Assembly (NCBI GenBank): GCA_937941765.1
Contig: CALDGQ010000037.1
Location: forward strand, 1 to 64,000
Length of the DNA: 64,000 nucleotides
Origin: an uncultured Saprospiraceae bacterium
GTDB taxonomy: Bacteria > Bacteroidota > Bacteroidia > Chitinophagales > Saprospiraceae
Direction of reading: 5' to 3'
Both the position numbers and the translations under genes were made by a program. This document shows positions 22,301-33,000 of the stretch, piece after piece. Each line of letters opens with the position of its first letter. Within the stretch, counting starts at the first letter, position 1. Under the pieces are notes generated by a model. That model saw only the letters and a list, made by a program, of their open reading frames with translations. It had not been told where the DNA came from and did no database searches.

Positions 22301-23671
22301 CAAGACTTTGGTTACGAAGCAGCGATTCCAAATACGATCAGTGGAACGTTATGGGAAGATAGAGATGCAGTTGGAGATTTAAATGAACCATCAACGGTAT
22401 ATTTTGAAGAAGTAACAATCGTATTAAAAGATGCCAATGGAAATGTAATAGCGACCACAACAACAGATTCCAATGGAGATTATTCGTTCACTGGATTACC
22501 AGATGGAACTTATACAATAGAAGTTACAGATGACAACAACATCTTGAATGGACATTGGTTGAGTGATGGAGTAAATGATGGAGCGAACGATAATTCACAA
22601 GTAAATAACTACACCGTATCAGTATCAGGAGGAAGTACAGATGAAACCGGAGATTTTGGATACTACATCGATGGAGCTTCTTTAGGAAATTTTGTTTGGG
22701 ATGATGCAAACGAAGATGGAATTCAAGATCCAGGGGAATCAGGAATCCCAGGAGTAGTAGTTACCTTGGTAATTGACTACCCAGATGGTACGTCCTTGAC
22801 ATTAACGGAAACAACAGATGCCAATGGCTTTTACAGTTTCGATAATCTATTGTTAGATGAAGATTACAATACTGGTGGAGGTGGTACGATGCCAAGTTAC
22901 ACATTGAGTGCTGCAACCCCAACAGGATATCAAACAACTATAGTTGATGCTAACAGTAATAGCAACGATGGAGCGGACAGTGAAGATCCAGCAGGTGCTA
23001 GTGGAATACCGACACAAGGATTAGATGATACTTCAAGTAATACAACTCCAACGAATGAGGCAGTGATTGCTTATTATGATTTCGGATTTTCACCGATTCC
23101 ATTACCGGTTACCTTGATTAGATTTACAGCTTTGGCAAATAAATGTAATGCAGAATTATCCTGGCAATCAGAAGTAGAAACCGATTTCAGTCACTATGTA
23201 GTAGAAAGAGCAAGAGATGAAGGATTGACTTTCGAATACGTTTCGAAAGTGGAAGCAAAGCAAACGGAAGGCGTGAAATCTTATGAATATGAAGATGTTT
23301 ATGTAACAGGAAAAGTATTTTATCGATTAAAGATGTTGAATTTAGATGGAACATACAGTTATTCCAATGTAGTTTCGATAGCGACTGATTGTGAAAATGA
23401 TGTTACCGGAATTCAATTGTTTCCAAATCCAATAGGAACCGCATCTACAACTTTAAATATGAATTTCATAAGCAAAGCAGAATCACTTGGTTGGATCATT
23501 ATATCCGACAACTTAGGAAAAGAACAGTTGAAATTTCCAGCAAGTATGATGGAAGGTGAGAATGTAGTAGGAATTGATGTTTCCAATTTGACAGCAGGTT
23601 CATATATTATAAGTATCCTTTCTGAAAATGGAAAAGTAACAAGTAAGCAATTTGTTAAGTTGACGGATTGA
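16400..23671 (+). CDS. Giant T9SS surface protein with propeller-like N-terminus and two hexads
   Basis: A 2423-aa protein with an N-terminal signal peptide (LLLVSTLLLSSLSFTFAS, cleavage near residue 35). An SdrD B-like domain starts at once (about 43-145). Residues about 150-620 contain repeated strands that look like a beta-propeller (for example GGIYKFDF, NTLWLINLNDASLYGI, GLVYVGSVCD). A longer SdrD B-like domain follows (about 624-790), then two A-F hexads at 792-1515 and 1516-2231. A FnIII-like segment and a T9SS type A sorting domain beginning IQLFPNP (about 2337) end the protein. By domain signatures its first hexad matches the second hexad of giant gene 2, and its second hexad matches the first. 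It lies between the two closely related giant genes 2 and 4 but does not share their N-terminal module. A surface adhesin/stalk role is inference. Confidence 0.88.
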   Translation: MTNLILTRKFLFGISSYQLLLVSTLLLSSLSFTFASPCVPTTGCLSGNAFEDYNFDGIEDPIEPGVQGIEVHIYDDSNTLVNNITTDVNGDWQLCGLTDGDAFRIEFHIPSTLNWLQPTQNGSDNGTDVQFITAPDCADFSIGNSDNFCQDNPYLGVACYGNGDPTVPANGALEAFVSMPYDATSPNSTTHTPPPLKQAIVEDIGTVWGSAYQPSSSTMFASAVMRRFAGFGPLGTGGIYKFDFSDPTTGLPGTHPYNYIDVNTIGISTGADTRDPNDPCNALALNPTDPSHDIDAYDAVGTVGIGDIDYDPHNNTLWLINLNDASLYGIENIDPTTTPVASDVVGGIAVPLPAGYTCDGQIRPWAVKYHKGLVYVGSVCDSYLDQSGGSLMGFVLSIDPNNLGGGFTLVTEVDIIANPQGGYGPTGTSTWRAWRFIWAGNPAYPTQSPILTNIEFDDDDSMIVGVMDRKGLQAGHQNYNVPVCTNTDISDFTSYGDIMRMCYVGGTYILDSDAGCTTSPNPVAIPGAPEYYWGEHGPVSGTSVDFNEISLGGLALLPNSDEVLGTVFDPVAFHSAGLMTLDNTTGGDVNRYQVYNSDNGPAPTFGKTVGLGEPELICNPAPLEIGNYVWIDLNGNGMQDAHEMGVDNLIIQLYDAAGTLIGQDTTVNGNYFFNQYNVDVTGITVDGAGIATPNNNFNLIGYNEQYFIVFGDSQYANGDFVIGGDTFVSTTTFDVNGNANNNIDSDVDETNLTSGSLGARPDGLPFIDVTTSSQAFTAHQFDMGIIPFVPLSIGNYIWVDEDGDGDQDAGEVGIPGVPVNLYDENSVLIATTYTDFNGGYIFDNLPQGTYTVEVDDTQLPAGLQNQTYDVDGVLDHTTVVTLTDDDLAVDFGYNYAPPADTNNPAGATGAIGDRIWNDANGDGIQDPGESGIGSVTVNLLDDTGAVIGTTTTDAAGNYVFDNLAAGVYSVEIDDTTLPTGFTPNPTGDPDSDGDNTSEEIILAPGDVYLDMDFGYNNPTGNDIGDIVFVDVNGNGNFNAGELPISGVTVALIDDANGNGIWDAGELPIATTTTDATGNYLFAGLPDDDYVVLVTDTDNILSGMTNSADPDGGNNAYSGVTLAGADDLTQDFGYVPEGHTATDGIIGNFVFLDADGNNAYTAGEQGIEDVKVELFDNTNTLIATKYTDPNGMYLFGGLPAGTYTVKVDETSLPGSGSIPVGLNASVDPDGGNDNESTTTIATGGQDLLQDFGYKALTPNTITGTIWEDVDANGTLDETTPNLFENVTVVLSDNQGNIIATTTTDANGDFTFIGLPDGTYIVDVTDDNEVLSDYWKSNGPNPGINNNSQNETNSVWVSGGKTDVTSDFGYYTAGASLGNYVWEDTNLDGIQDAVEPALQGVVVTLEITYPDGTVITTTDVTDANGYYSFDNLLLDEDYNTGGGGAMPAYEISATAPSNYIATIVDVNSNGNDLEDSEDPAGTAAIPTQGQENVVANGDPNLETPIASYDFGFGLQATYNIGNYVWLDEDGDGDQDAGEIGIGGVPVSLEDNTGTVIATTITDFNGGYLFEDLPTGTYTVVVDDTKLPAGLQNQTFDKDGVLDNESSVTLSTQDDLSQDFGYNYAPPSDTNNPTSSLGALGDRVWSDANGDGVQDPQEVGVGGVTVNLLDDAGTVIGTTTTDDSGYYIFDNLASGVYAIEIDDSTLPARFNTTPTGDPDGDMTNISELIPLAPGDVHMNMDFGYNDPSAYNLGDRIYLDANVSGAEDAGELPIPNVTVALVADTNGNGMWDVGELPIATDITDSNGNYMFTGLGNGDYVVVVTNSNNVLSDMANTADPDGGLDDYSGVTIAGADDLTQDFGYAPEGHTATDGLIGDLIFLDADRNGTYSAGDSGLEGIGVILYNNEGVFIGSTTTDINGNYLFGGLPADTYTVEVGSASIPVGLTNNVDPDGGNDDTSQTTIGVGGQDLDQDFGYEAAIPNTISGTLWEDRDAVGDLNEPSTVYFEEVTIVLKDANGNVIATTTTDSNGDYSFTGLPDGTYTIEVTDDNNILNGHWLSDGVNDGANDNSQVNNYTVSVSGGSTDETGDFGYYIDGASLGNFVWDDANEDGIQDPGESGIPGVVVTLVIDYPDGTSLTLTETTDANGFYSFDNLLLDEDYNTGGGGTMPSYTLSAATPTGYQTTIVDANSNSNDGADSEDPAGASGIPTQGLDDTSSNTTPTNEAVIAYYDFGFSPIPLPVTLIRFTALANKCNAELSWQSEVETDFSHYVVERARDEGLTFEYVSKVEAKQTEGVKSYEYEDVYVTGKVFYRLKMLNLDGTYSYSNVVSIATDCENDVTGIQLFPNPIGTASTTLNMNFISKAESLGWIIISDNLGKEQLKFPASMMEGENVVGIDVSNLTAGSYIISILSENGKVTSKQFVKLTD
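18773..20944 (+). repeat. SdrD B-like hexad, copy 1 of giant gene 3 (beta type)
   Basis: 724 aa, order A-F. Beta-type signatures: GDRIWNDANG and DAAGNYVFDNL in B, FGYNNPTGN between B and C, KVELFD and YTVKVD in D, VDVNSNGND and AIPTQGQEN in F. Confidence 0.83.
20945..23092 (+). repeat. SdrD B-like hexad, copy 2 of giant gene 3 (alpha type)
   Basis: 716 aa, order A-F. Alpha-type signatures: FGYNDPSAYN between B and C, GDYVVVVT in C, VSGGSTD in E, DANSNSNDGADSEDPAG and QGLDDT in F. The E domain is degenerate in its loop (DRDAVGDLNEP). Confidence 0.83.
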
Positions 23672-23695
23672 TAATTCGTTTTTTAGCTGATAAGA

Positions 23696-23730
23696 AGAGG
23701 TTGTTCCGCAAGGGGCAGCCTCTTTTTATA
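23696..23730 (+). terminator. Rho-independent terminator with GCAA tetraloop
   Basis: A 12-bp stem (23696-23707 with 23712-23723, three G:T pairs) is closed by a GCAA tetraloop, a GNRA loop. It is followed by a T-rich tract, 25 nt after the stop of giant gene 3. Confidence 0.88.
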
Positions 23731-23800
23731 TATATAATTTTAAGTATCTGAATTACAAATCAATTCAAATCATTGATATTTAGTAAATTTTATTTTGTCA

Positions 23801-23807
23801 TGTCACA
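23801..23807 (+). promoter_or_regulatory. TGTCACA heptamer upstream of giant gene 4
   Basis: Same-strand copy 235 nt before the ATG. TATGTATA lies 51 nt downstream, comparable to the TTATTGTA motifs found 50-53 nt after TGTCACA before giant genes 3 and 5. Confidence 0.38.
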
Positions 23808-23972
23808 TCTATTAAGAAAAAGCTAATTTATATAGACTTAATTGCAACCTCTATGTATACATATCGTAAAGTCAGTACATATGTAATGTTTTAAAAGGCT
23901 AATTCTAATCTAACCCCCAAAGATTACTCTAATTAAAATATTTTTTTCCGAAGTGAACTCGGGAAGTTTTTT

Positions 23973-23991
23973 GTAGTACGATTTGTACTAC
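23973..23991 (+). promoter_or_regulatory. Palindrome over a candidate promoter of giant gene 4
   Basis: GTAGTAC (23973-23979) and GTACTAC (23985-23991) are perfect inverted repeats around GATTT. The centre contains TACGATTTGTA, identical to the element at 3701 before the paralogous giant gene 2. An operator overlapping a -7-like box is a reasonable inference. Confidence 0.4.
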
Positions 23992-24035
23992 CGTAATCTC
24001 AATTGTGAAATGTCAATGTTGAGCCATGCGGACTT

Positions 24036-27000
24036 ATGACCTCATTAATTTATCAAAATCGATTAAAAATGATTTACTATCATCTTAAAAAAAGGACATC
24101 CCTTTTTAAATTCTTCTTTCAGATTTTAATATTGGTAATCGCTCCTTTTTTAGCATCAGCGCAATGCCCTGATGTTGAAATTATCCCATTAAAGGAGGTC
24201 CCAGGATATCCACAATTGGATCAACTAAACGTTTGTGGAGATGCGGATACGCTTTCCTTTATTATTTATTCTGGTGATCTAGGACGGATAGTCGGGTATG
24301 AACTTCAATTAAATCTTCCAACAGGAGTAGAATATGGAGGTTATGAGTTCACAACTTTTGGTGGAACTTCGGTAACCAATACAAATCCAGATCCTTGCAA
24401 TCCCCAATTCATTGTGGATGATTTTCAGGCTGATAGTTTAATTGTTGTTAATATTGGTGTAAAAGCAAATTGTAATGTTGATTTAAGTGAAATTCTTACA
24501 GTAGAATATGAATTCAACTACAATTTTATTGATCCAATGAATGTATTACATCAATGTGAAGATATTGTTGTGGGAGATGCAGAATACAATTCGGGAATAA
24601 AAACTCCTGTATTGAATGTATTGTCTGGATTTACCCCTGCAGAAGTAGATGTTACAGACTTAAATACTGACTTCTGTCAAACAATCAATATTTCGCAAGA
24701 CGGACTTTCCTCCTCATTAGATGAATTTTTATTCGAAATTATTGGATTGGATCTAAGTGGTTCTCTTAGTATTTCATCAATTACAGCAAATAGTACGCAT
24801 ACCGTTGCGCATACTTATGATGCTGCTACAATGACGACTAGTGCATATATTGTTGGAAGTATGTTTGTTGGGAACAGTATTCCAGGACCAGATGATGAGC
24901 AATTTAATACAAACGAAATTTTAGACCTTGAAATTTGTTATTCAGTGGCGCTTTGTCCATCTGAAACAAGTTTTACATTTGATTATCGAGCGTCCTACGG
25001 TTGTAATGAGGAAGAATGCGCTAATTCTTTGAAAAAGACAACTTTGAATATTGTCCCAACAGGTTCATTGATGCCGACTGCAACTACAGCAATGATTTCA
25101 GTTCCAACACTTTGTGGAGCTGATGGAGAAATTGCACTTACAATTACAAATCCAAATGTATCTGGAGAATCGAATAATTATACAGACCTAATAGTTGGAT
25201 TTGAGACTTGTGAAAAAGCAAACTTAGAATTAACGCAATTGATGATTGGTGGAACTACAATGCCTGTCAATACATTTGGATGGATAAATGATGACTTAAA
25301 TATTGACTTTACAGCATTAGCAGCGGGGAATGACATTGACGGTCCTGGTGGGCTTGAAGATTTAGATGGTGATGGGGTGTTTGATGATATAGCTCCTGGT
25401 ACAACAATATCTTTGTCAGTTTTTCTGGGAACAGTATGTGGAGTTGATGAGCCAGATCCAGAATCTTGTCCAATCAATAATTGCTCATTTTCACAATTTT
25501 ATGTCAATGCGAAAACGAATTGTGGAGCAGCATTTAGCTCATATCCAACAGGTCTTGCAGATATGAATATTATCTATGGACCAACCGCGATTAGCAATCC
25601 TAATGAGTATGCTATTCCAGTCGGAAACCCAAATACTGCTGGTTATGATTTTCAACAATTTGGAACATCTGGTGCAAGTACTCAAGAAGTAGAGTTTTGT
25701 TATGATTTTACTTCAGAAAACTTTAATGGTTGTGCAGCGGGTGATATAGCATTGCAAATTACCTTCGATGGTGCACCAGGATACATTTACGACATAGATA
25801 TTCTATCGGCGGAATTGTCTGAAGATGGTGGCGCAACTTACACACAGATTGCAAATATGGCGACCGATACTAGTTGGTTAGCAATCAGTGATGAGAAGCG
25901 ACAGTTTACCTTAGACTTAGGTTCAGATGCGGCTAGTGTGTGTTATAAATATGTAATGGAAATGGATTCGCTATGGTGTCCTCCTCCAGCATTTTGGTTT
26001 GGAGCACAACAAGTTATTGAAACTTGTAACGATGCAGGATGTGGTCCAGGTGGGTGCGAGATTGTAAGAGCTTGTCGTACCGCTTCATTTCACGGGGATG
26101 CTGAAAAGCCAAATTGTGATTGTGTATTAAAAGGAGATGTACGAGATATGTATCGTAAAAATTACGGTTTTACAGATGCATCATGTGCAACTCAATTGAC
26201 AAGAAATGATGTAACAATTGCAGATCAAAATAGATACTTGCCAGGCGATACGATGATGTTAGATTACTACTTTATTATTACAGATGACTTTGCAGTTAAT
26301 AACCTGAACCTTTCAAGAATTGCATTTGATTTATGGTTTTCTGGATCTACAGGTTTTCTATCTTCTATTCCAGCAATGGAATTGTACCCAAATGCAGAGC
26401 ATTCGAGCATACTTGAATTTGCTGTAAATAAAGTTGGAACAAGCTATGCAAATAGACAAATCGTCGACCTCGATATTTTGAATGGTTGTAATGACGGTGG
26501 TTATGGATTTAATCACTCGTATGGAGAGGTACCTTGGGATGGAACCAAGCATTCTTGTAGTAATAGTAGTAATGATGCTTATGATGCTACAATGTTAAGA
26601 ACCACCATTTACAATTACAAAAAAGTAACCGATTGTGGTACTTGGGCGCCTGATGGTGGTGATTGTCTAGATGAATTTTTGGCATACGTAAATTACGAAG
26701 CAGGAGATACCATTAATTTTAAATATCAAATTGAATTAATGAAAAACCCAAACAGGGTTGCTCGTGATGTTGCTGGTATAGCACAAGTTCCACCATCACA
26801 ATCTCACACGATTGGAATAACCGGATATATTGATTTCCTTGATGAAAATGGACCAGCTAGTTGTATTACTAGATATGGAAATGATTGTGCAGTGAATCCA
26901 ATATTTTCAGGAACATGGCCAGGTGATATTAGTACGCATTCTGATGTAACATTGAATAACTGTGGTGGAGCTATTGAGCATACCTTTTATATGAACTCAA

Positions 27001-30000
27001 ATGTACCTTTAGATTGGTTTAATGATGAATTTAGACCAGTATACGATGTCACTGGAGTAAGAGATCCATTATATACACCTATGGTTTATTGTGGGAATTC
27101 AGAAGTCTTAAATTATAACAATGGAGTTCCAAGTTCTACTACAATAGCACCTGATTCATCAGCAAATTTATTTTGTGTGCCAGTAGCTGGATATGCAAGT
27201 GATTTGTGCGCAGTAGAAACTGGTAATTCAGCGGACCTTTCTTGGAATCCAGCCAATGCAGGAGCAAAAGCATTAGGGCTTGGAAATGTTATGCAAGATT
27301 CGATGAAATTGAAATACGACTTCTGCTTAATCTGTCCAGAACCAATTAGTGCAACCGACTATCAAATATTTTTTGATTACGCAGATATTTCATCCAGATC
27401 ATTTGATTACAACTGTCTTACTTGTGCAAATAATGCAGGACAAATATGTACAGACTTAGGATATACTTCAGGTCAAGTATGGGCTCAGGATATTGCAGAT
27501 AGTATGTTTTTAGTACACAATGTTGCTGGTCCAAATGTCGGTATCGTCGATAATAGAACACCATTGCAAAATGTAACTGCAGCGTTAGGTACTGGAGCAG
27601 GTATGTTAATTGCTTCAACAACTGCAGCTGTTAGTGAAGAAATCCAAGCAATCGATATTTGCAACCCTAATACAGGAGATCCTGCGAATGGATTGGGTGG
27701 TACGGTAACAGTTCCTAGTAGTGTAAGTCTTGTAAATGTTTATTCTGATGCAGGAGGTACGACCGTATTGACTTCAACGGAAATTGCAGATGACGGAATT
27801 AATAAAATTTATAGCATTGACTTAGGTATTACTGCTTTGGCTGCAAGCGAATGTATGACAATATACGTCGGAACTACCATGTTATTTTGTCCAACACCTG
27901 AAGAACCACCAGCAACAATTTGTGTTGCGGGAGTAAGTGGTTGTGCACCTGCAGAAGTTATGGAAGCCCTAAGTGCTGCTGGCGGATGTGGTATGAACGA
28001 AATTTGCTACACCTATATCACTGGTGAAGTAGGTATCCAAACAGAATGGTTTGATCACCCAGTAGACCCATCACTTTGTGAAGAAATCACCATGAGCGTT
28101 TTGGTGAAAAACGTAAAAGAAACAGTATTGTTAGATATACTTAGCTCATTTGATTTGCCGCCAGGAATGACCGTTGTTCCAAACTCTTGGGAAGTGGCTT
28201 ATCCAGGTGGACCAACGACGATTGGAACCTGGATTTCAGTTCCTGATCCAGATGTAGTGAGTGGAAATACTTACAGCTATTCTGATGACGATATTTGGAG
28301 CGTGCCAGCAGGAACACCAATTCATACAACAGGATTAGAAGGAATAAGCGTTGCCAATGCAACTGCGGATGGTAATAAAGTTGCTTTCAGATTTAAAGTC
28401 AAAACGAACTGTGATGAATTTCTGTCAGGTTCTGTTGCGAAAACAGAAACAACCGCTTCAAACCCTTGTGAAGAAGGTTTACTTACTACTGGAATTACCA
28501 ATTCTCCTCCAATCGTAATTGATGGGGCAGATCCAGTAAATTTTGCTCAACTAATTGTATTAGCTGATCCAGCGGAATTAAATTGTGGCGCTACCAACAA
28601 TACTTTTGGAATTACAGCAATCAACACAAGTGCTTATCCAACAACCGATGATGTGACAACTTGTATCACCATTCCTGCTGGATTAACTTTTGTGTCTAAT
28701 TCAGTAAACGTTACACAGCCAGCTGGATATACCATCGCAAATGTGACGGAAACACCAATTGGAGATAAATTAGAAGTGTGTTTTGATACCCCTACAATTG
28801 GAGTTTCAAAATCAATGAAGTTAACTTTTGAGGCAGCTATAGATCTTACAATGGAATGTGGTGATGTTTTGATAGGTGTTGATATTAAAAGTAAAGTCGA
28901 AGCAGTTTCTTGTGTCCCAGGTCCGCCAACAACATGTGATGTATTTGTGCAAAACAGTATAAATCCGGAGGTAACTTTAAAAATACAACCGCCATTTATT
29001 GCTGAAAATTGGACTGTTTATACAGAATGTGCAACAGGCGATGATGTTAGTTTATATTATGAATATGAAGTTAATCACAATGGTCCTGATGCTGTCAATC
29101 AAGGATATACTGTTGATGTTTACAAAGATATAAATGGTGATCAAGTAATCAATCCAGCAATTGATCAATTGTTGGGAAGTGATGCAGGAACTTTTAGTGT
29201 TGTGGACGGAGCAACTGTATTAGTGTCAGGCAATATTGAGGTAGCGAACGAAGATTCTTGTCCTGTTATGTTGCAAGTTTCTTACAGTTCTGCTTGTGCT
29301 TGTGATACACAAGAAAAATATTTCGACAACATAAAGTTGAAATCATTAAGCGAATTCACTGAACCAATTTCAATGTGTCCAGGACAATGTTTGGATATTG
29401 AAGTCTGTGATTTTGTAAGTGTCACCGGTGATTCCATTCCATCAGCAACTGATGCAGTCTATGCATTTTCCATTGATCATAGTAGAGCCAATACTTATGC
29501 GCTTCCAACACCAAACGGTTTGTCAAGTATCGATTTTGCCGCCATGAATGATGGAAGTTTATTAGACACAGAAACTAACTTTTTGTTGCCAGAACAATCA
29601 TGGAATGAAAGCGGATGGATTGTAGCTGATTTCGGTCAACCACATAATGTAACACAAATTACAATTGGTGGAGGACATGTTTCTGGATGGTCATTCGCTC
29701 AAGGATTAGCAGTTTACAAAGGCACACCTTACGTACTTGAATATTCAAATGATGGCAATACATGGACAGATTCTGGAATGACATTTAAAGGTGGGTCAGA
29801 TAACGTATTGTTAGATGTAAATGTTTTACCTACACCAATTGCAGCTCAATATTGGAGAATGTCTAGTGTAGGAACTTTCAATTGGGGCGTTGGAGAATGG
29901 AGTTTCCAAGGAGAACCAATTCCTTTTGAAGGCACAAGCCCAATTACACAAGTTGGGAATACAGTTACAGTTTGTGTTCCTGATGGTGTTGGAGAAGACA

Positions 30001-33000
30001 TCCCATGGCCAGTAAATTTCACAACTGGAACAGGAGATTGTTCAGTAACTGAAGTGTTAGAAATTTGGAATACAGGAGATGATCGTGTGACACTTGGTGA
30101 AGATTTAGTAATCTGTGGAGATGAATGCTTGGACCTTGAAGTGGAGTTGGAAGGAAATGGAGATTTAAATGGTGCAACTTATGTATGGACGCCAACTACA
30201 GGATTATCAGACCCAACAATTGCAGATCCAGAAGTTTGCAATTTGACAGCAGACATTACCTATATGGTTGATGTAACATTGCCAGGCGGTTGTGTTAAAT
30301 CAGATACGATCATGATTGATCATCAAGACAATCCAACTCCTGAACCAGTTACTTATGCAGAAATTTGTGAAGAAGACGGTGGTCCTTTGACTGCTGTTGA
30401 CGGATATGCAGAATATATTTGGTTTGAAGTAATTGGAACCACAGAAATTCAAGTGGCAATCACAATGGTGAATACTTATACCACTTTGTATGAAGGAATT
30501 TACATTTACAAAGCATATGATGGTGTATCTCCTTGTCCACAAGTGATTGGAGAAATACAAGCAGTTGCAATCAGTTGCAAATATAACATTGGAAATTACA
30601 TCTGGGTGGATGAAGATGGTGATGGAGATCAAGATGCTGGTGAATCTGGAATCGCAGGCGTAACCGTTTATCTATATGATGATATGGGTACCGTGATTGA
30701 TTCAACGATCACAGATTTCAACGGAGGTTATTTGTTTGAAAATGTTCCTCCAGGTGATTATGTGGTAGAAGTAAATACTTCCACATTACCAGCCGGACTA
30801 GATAACGAGACGTTTGACTTAGATGGAAATTTAGACGGTTCTACACCAGTAACAATTGTCGATGAAGATAATTTAGATATTGATTTCGGTTACAATTATG
30901 CACCTCCAACAGATACCAATAATCCTGCAACAGGAGCACTTGGCGCAATTGGGGATAGAATTTGGAATGATGCAAATGGAGATGGCGTCCAAGATCCTGG
31001 AGAAGCAGGAATCGGTGGTGTCGTAGTTAATTTGTTAGATGCAGATGGAAACGTGATTGCAACAACAACAACAGATGCAGCAGGAAATTATATTTTCGAT
31101 GATCTTCCAGCAGGTGCTTATAGTGTTGAAGTAGATGACTCAACGCTACCAGCAGGATTTGTAACCGCACCAACTGGAGATCCAGATGATGACGGAGACA
31201 ATACTAGTGAGCCGATTGTATTAGGCCCAGGTGATGTTTATCTGGACTTAGATTTTGGATATAACAATCCGACAGGTCATGCAATAGGAGATCAAATTTA
31301 TTTAGATGCAAACGCAGATGGCATTGAAGATGCTGGTGAATTACCTATTGAAGGGGTAACTGTTGCATTAATTGATGATGCCAATGGCAATGGCGTTTGG
31401 GATCCAGGAGAATTACCAATCGCAACAACAACAACAGACGAAAATGGAAATTACTTATTCGATGGAGTGCCTGATGGTAATTACATTGTTGCAGTAACAG
31501 ATACGGATAACGTATTAAATGGATTGGAAAATACAGCCGATCCTGATGGAGGTATGGATGAAACTTCAGCCGTTACTTTGGCAGGTGCTGATGATATGGA
31601 TCAAGATTTTGGATACACGCCTGATGGACACATGGCAGGTGATGGAATGATTGGAGATTTCATTTTCTTAGATGTCAATGGTGATGGAATGCAAGATGCA
31701 GGTGATGCTGGATTGGAAGGTGTTGTTGTAAACTTGTACGATGGAATGGGTAATTTAATTGCGACAACGACAACAGACGAAAATGGACAATACTTATTTG
31801 GAGGCTTAGATGCGGATACTTATACAGTTGAAGTAGATCCAACAACACTTCCAAATGGAGGTACTGGATTAACTCAAAGTGTCGATCCTGATGGGACGAG
31901 CGATAATACTTCTACAGTGATGTTGGCACAAGGAGAAATTAACCTAGACCAAGACTTTGGTTATGAAGCACCGATACCAAATACAATAGGCGGAACGATC
32001 TGGGAAGATGTGGATGCAAATGGAACATTGGATGATACTGCAATCTTGTTCGAAGGTGTAACTGTTGTGTTATATGATGATCAAGGAAATGTAGTGGCTA
32101 CAACAGTAACAGATGCAAACGGTGAATACTTATTTGAAGGTTTACCTGACGGAACTTATACCGTTGATGTAACAGATGATGCAGGAGTCTTAGCGGATTA
32201 CTGGAAATCAGAAGGAACGAATCCTGGTGCTGACAATAATTCTCAAGTAGATACAAATACGGTATCTGTTTCAGGAGGAAGTACTGATACCACTTCAGAT
32301 TTTGGTTACTACAACCAGCCAGCATCTCTCGGAAATTATGTTTGGATTGACGATAATAATGACGGGATCCAAGATGCGACGGAAGATCCATTGGAAGGTG
32401 CAGTCGTTACTTTGGATATTACCTATCCTGATGGGACCGTTGTTACTTTGATGACAACAACAGATGCAGATGGATTCTATAGTTTCGATAACTTATTGTT
32501 AGATGAGGACTACAACATGGGCGGTGGTGGAATGATGCCAACATTCGAGTTGAGTGTTGCAACACCTACTGGTTACATGGCAACGGTTATTGATGCCAAT
32601 GGTAATGCAGATGATCTTGCTGATAGTGAAGATCCTGCAGGTACAATGGCAAACCCTACACAAGGTTCTAACGACACGACTACAAATGCAGATCCAACAA
32701 TGGAATCACCAGAAGCTTCTTATGACTTCGGTTTCGCACCAGTCATTGGCTATTCAATTGGAAATTATGTCTGGCTTGATGAAGACGGAGATGGAGACCA
32801 AGATGCAGGTGAAGCGGGTATTGGTGGTGCAATTGTTAACCTTTATGATGATATGGGTACATTGATTGCAACAACAATTACGGATGCAAATGGAGGTTAT
32901 TTGTTTGAAGATGTTCCTCCAGGCAATTACACAGTTTCAGTTGATCCAACTTCTTTGCCAGCAGGATTAGACAATCAAACTTATGACTTAGATGGAATAT

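Larger units (their letters stand above)
23672..24035. other. Intergenic region between giant genes 3 and 4
   Basis: This 364-bp spacer holds a terminator, one TGTCACA heptamer (23801) and a palindromic promoter-like element (23973-23991). No coding region was seen. Confidence 0.55.

Noticed and set aside
24150..24170. Possible lipoprotein cleavage before Cys in giant genes 2 and 4
   Set aside because: The sequence before the Cys is SLSAQ or LASAQ; Gln at -1 does not fit a lipobox, and T9SS cargo usually has a signal peptidase I site ending in AQ.
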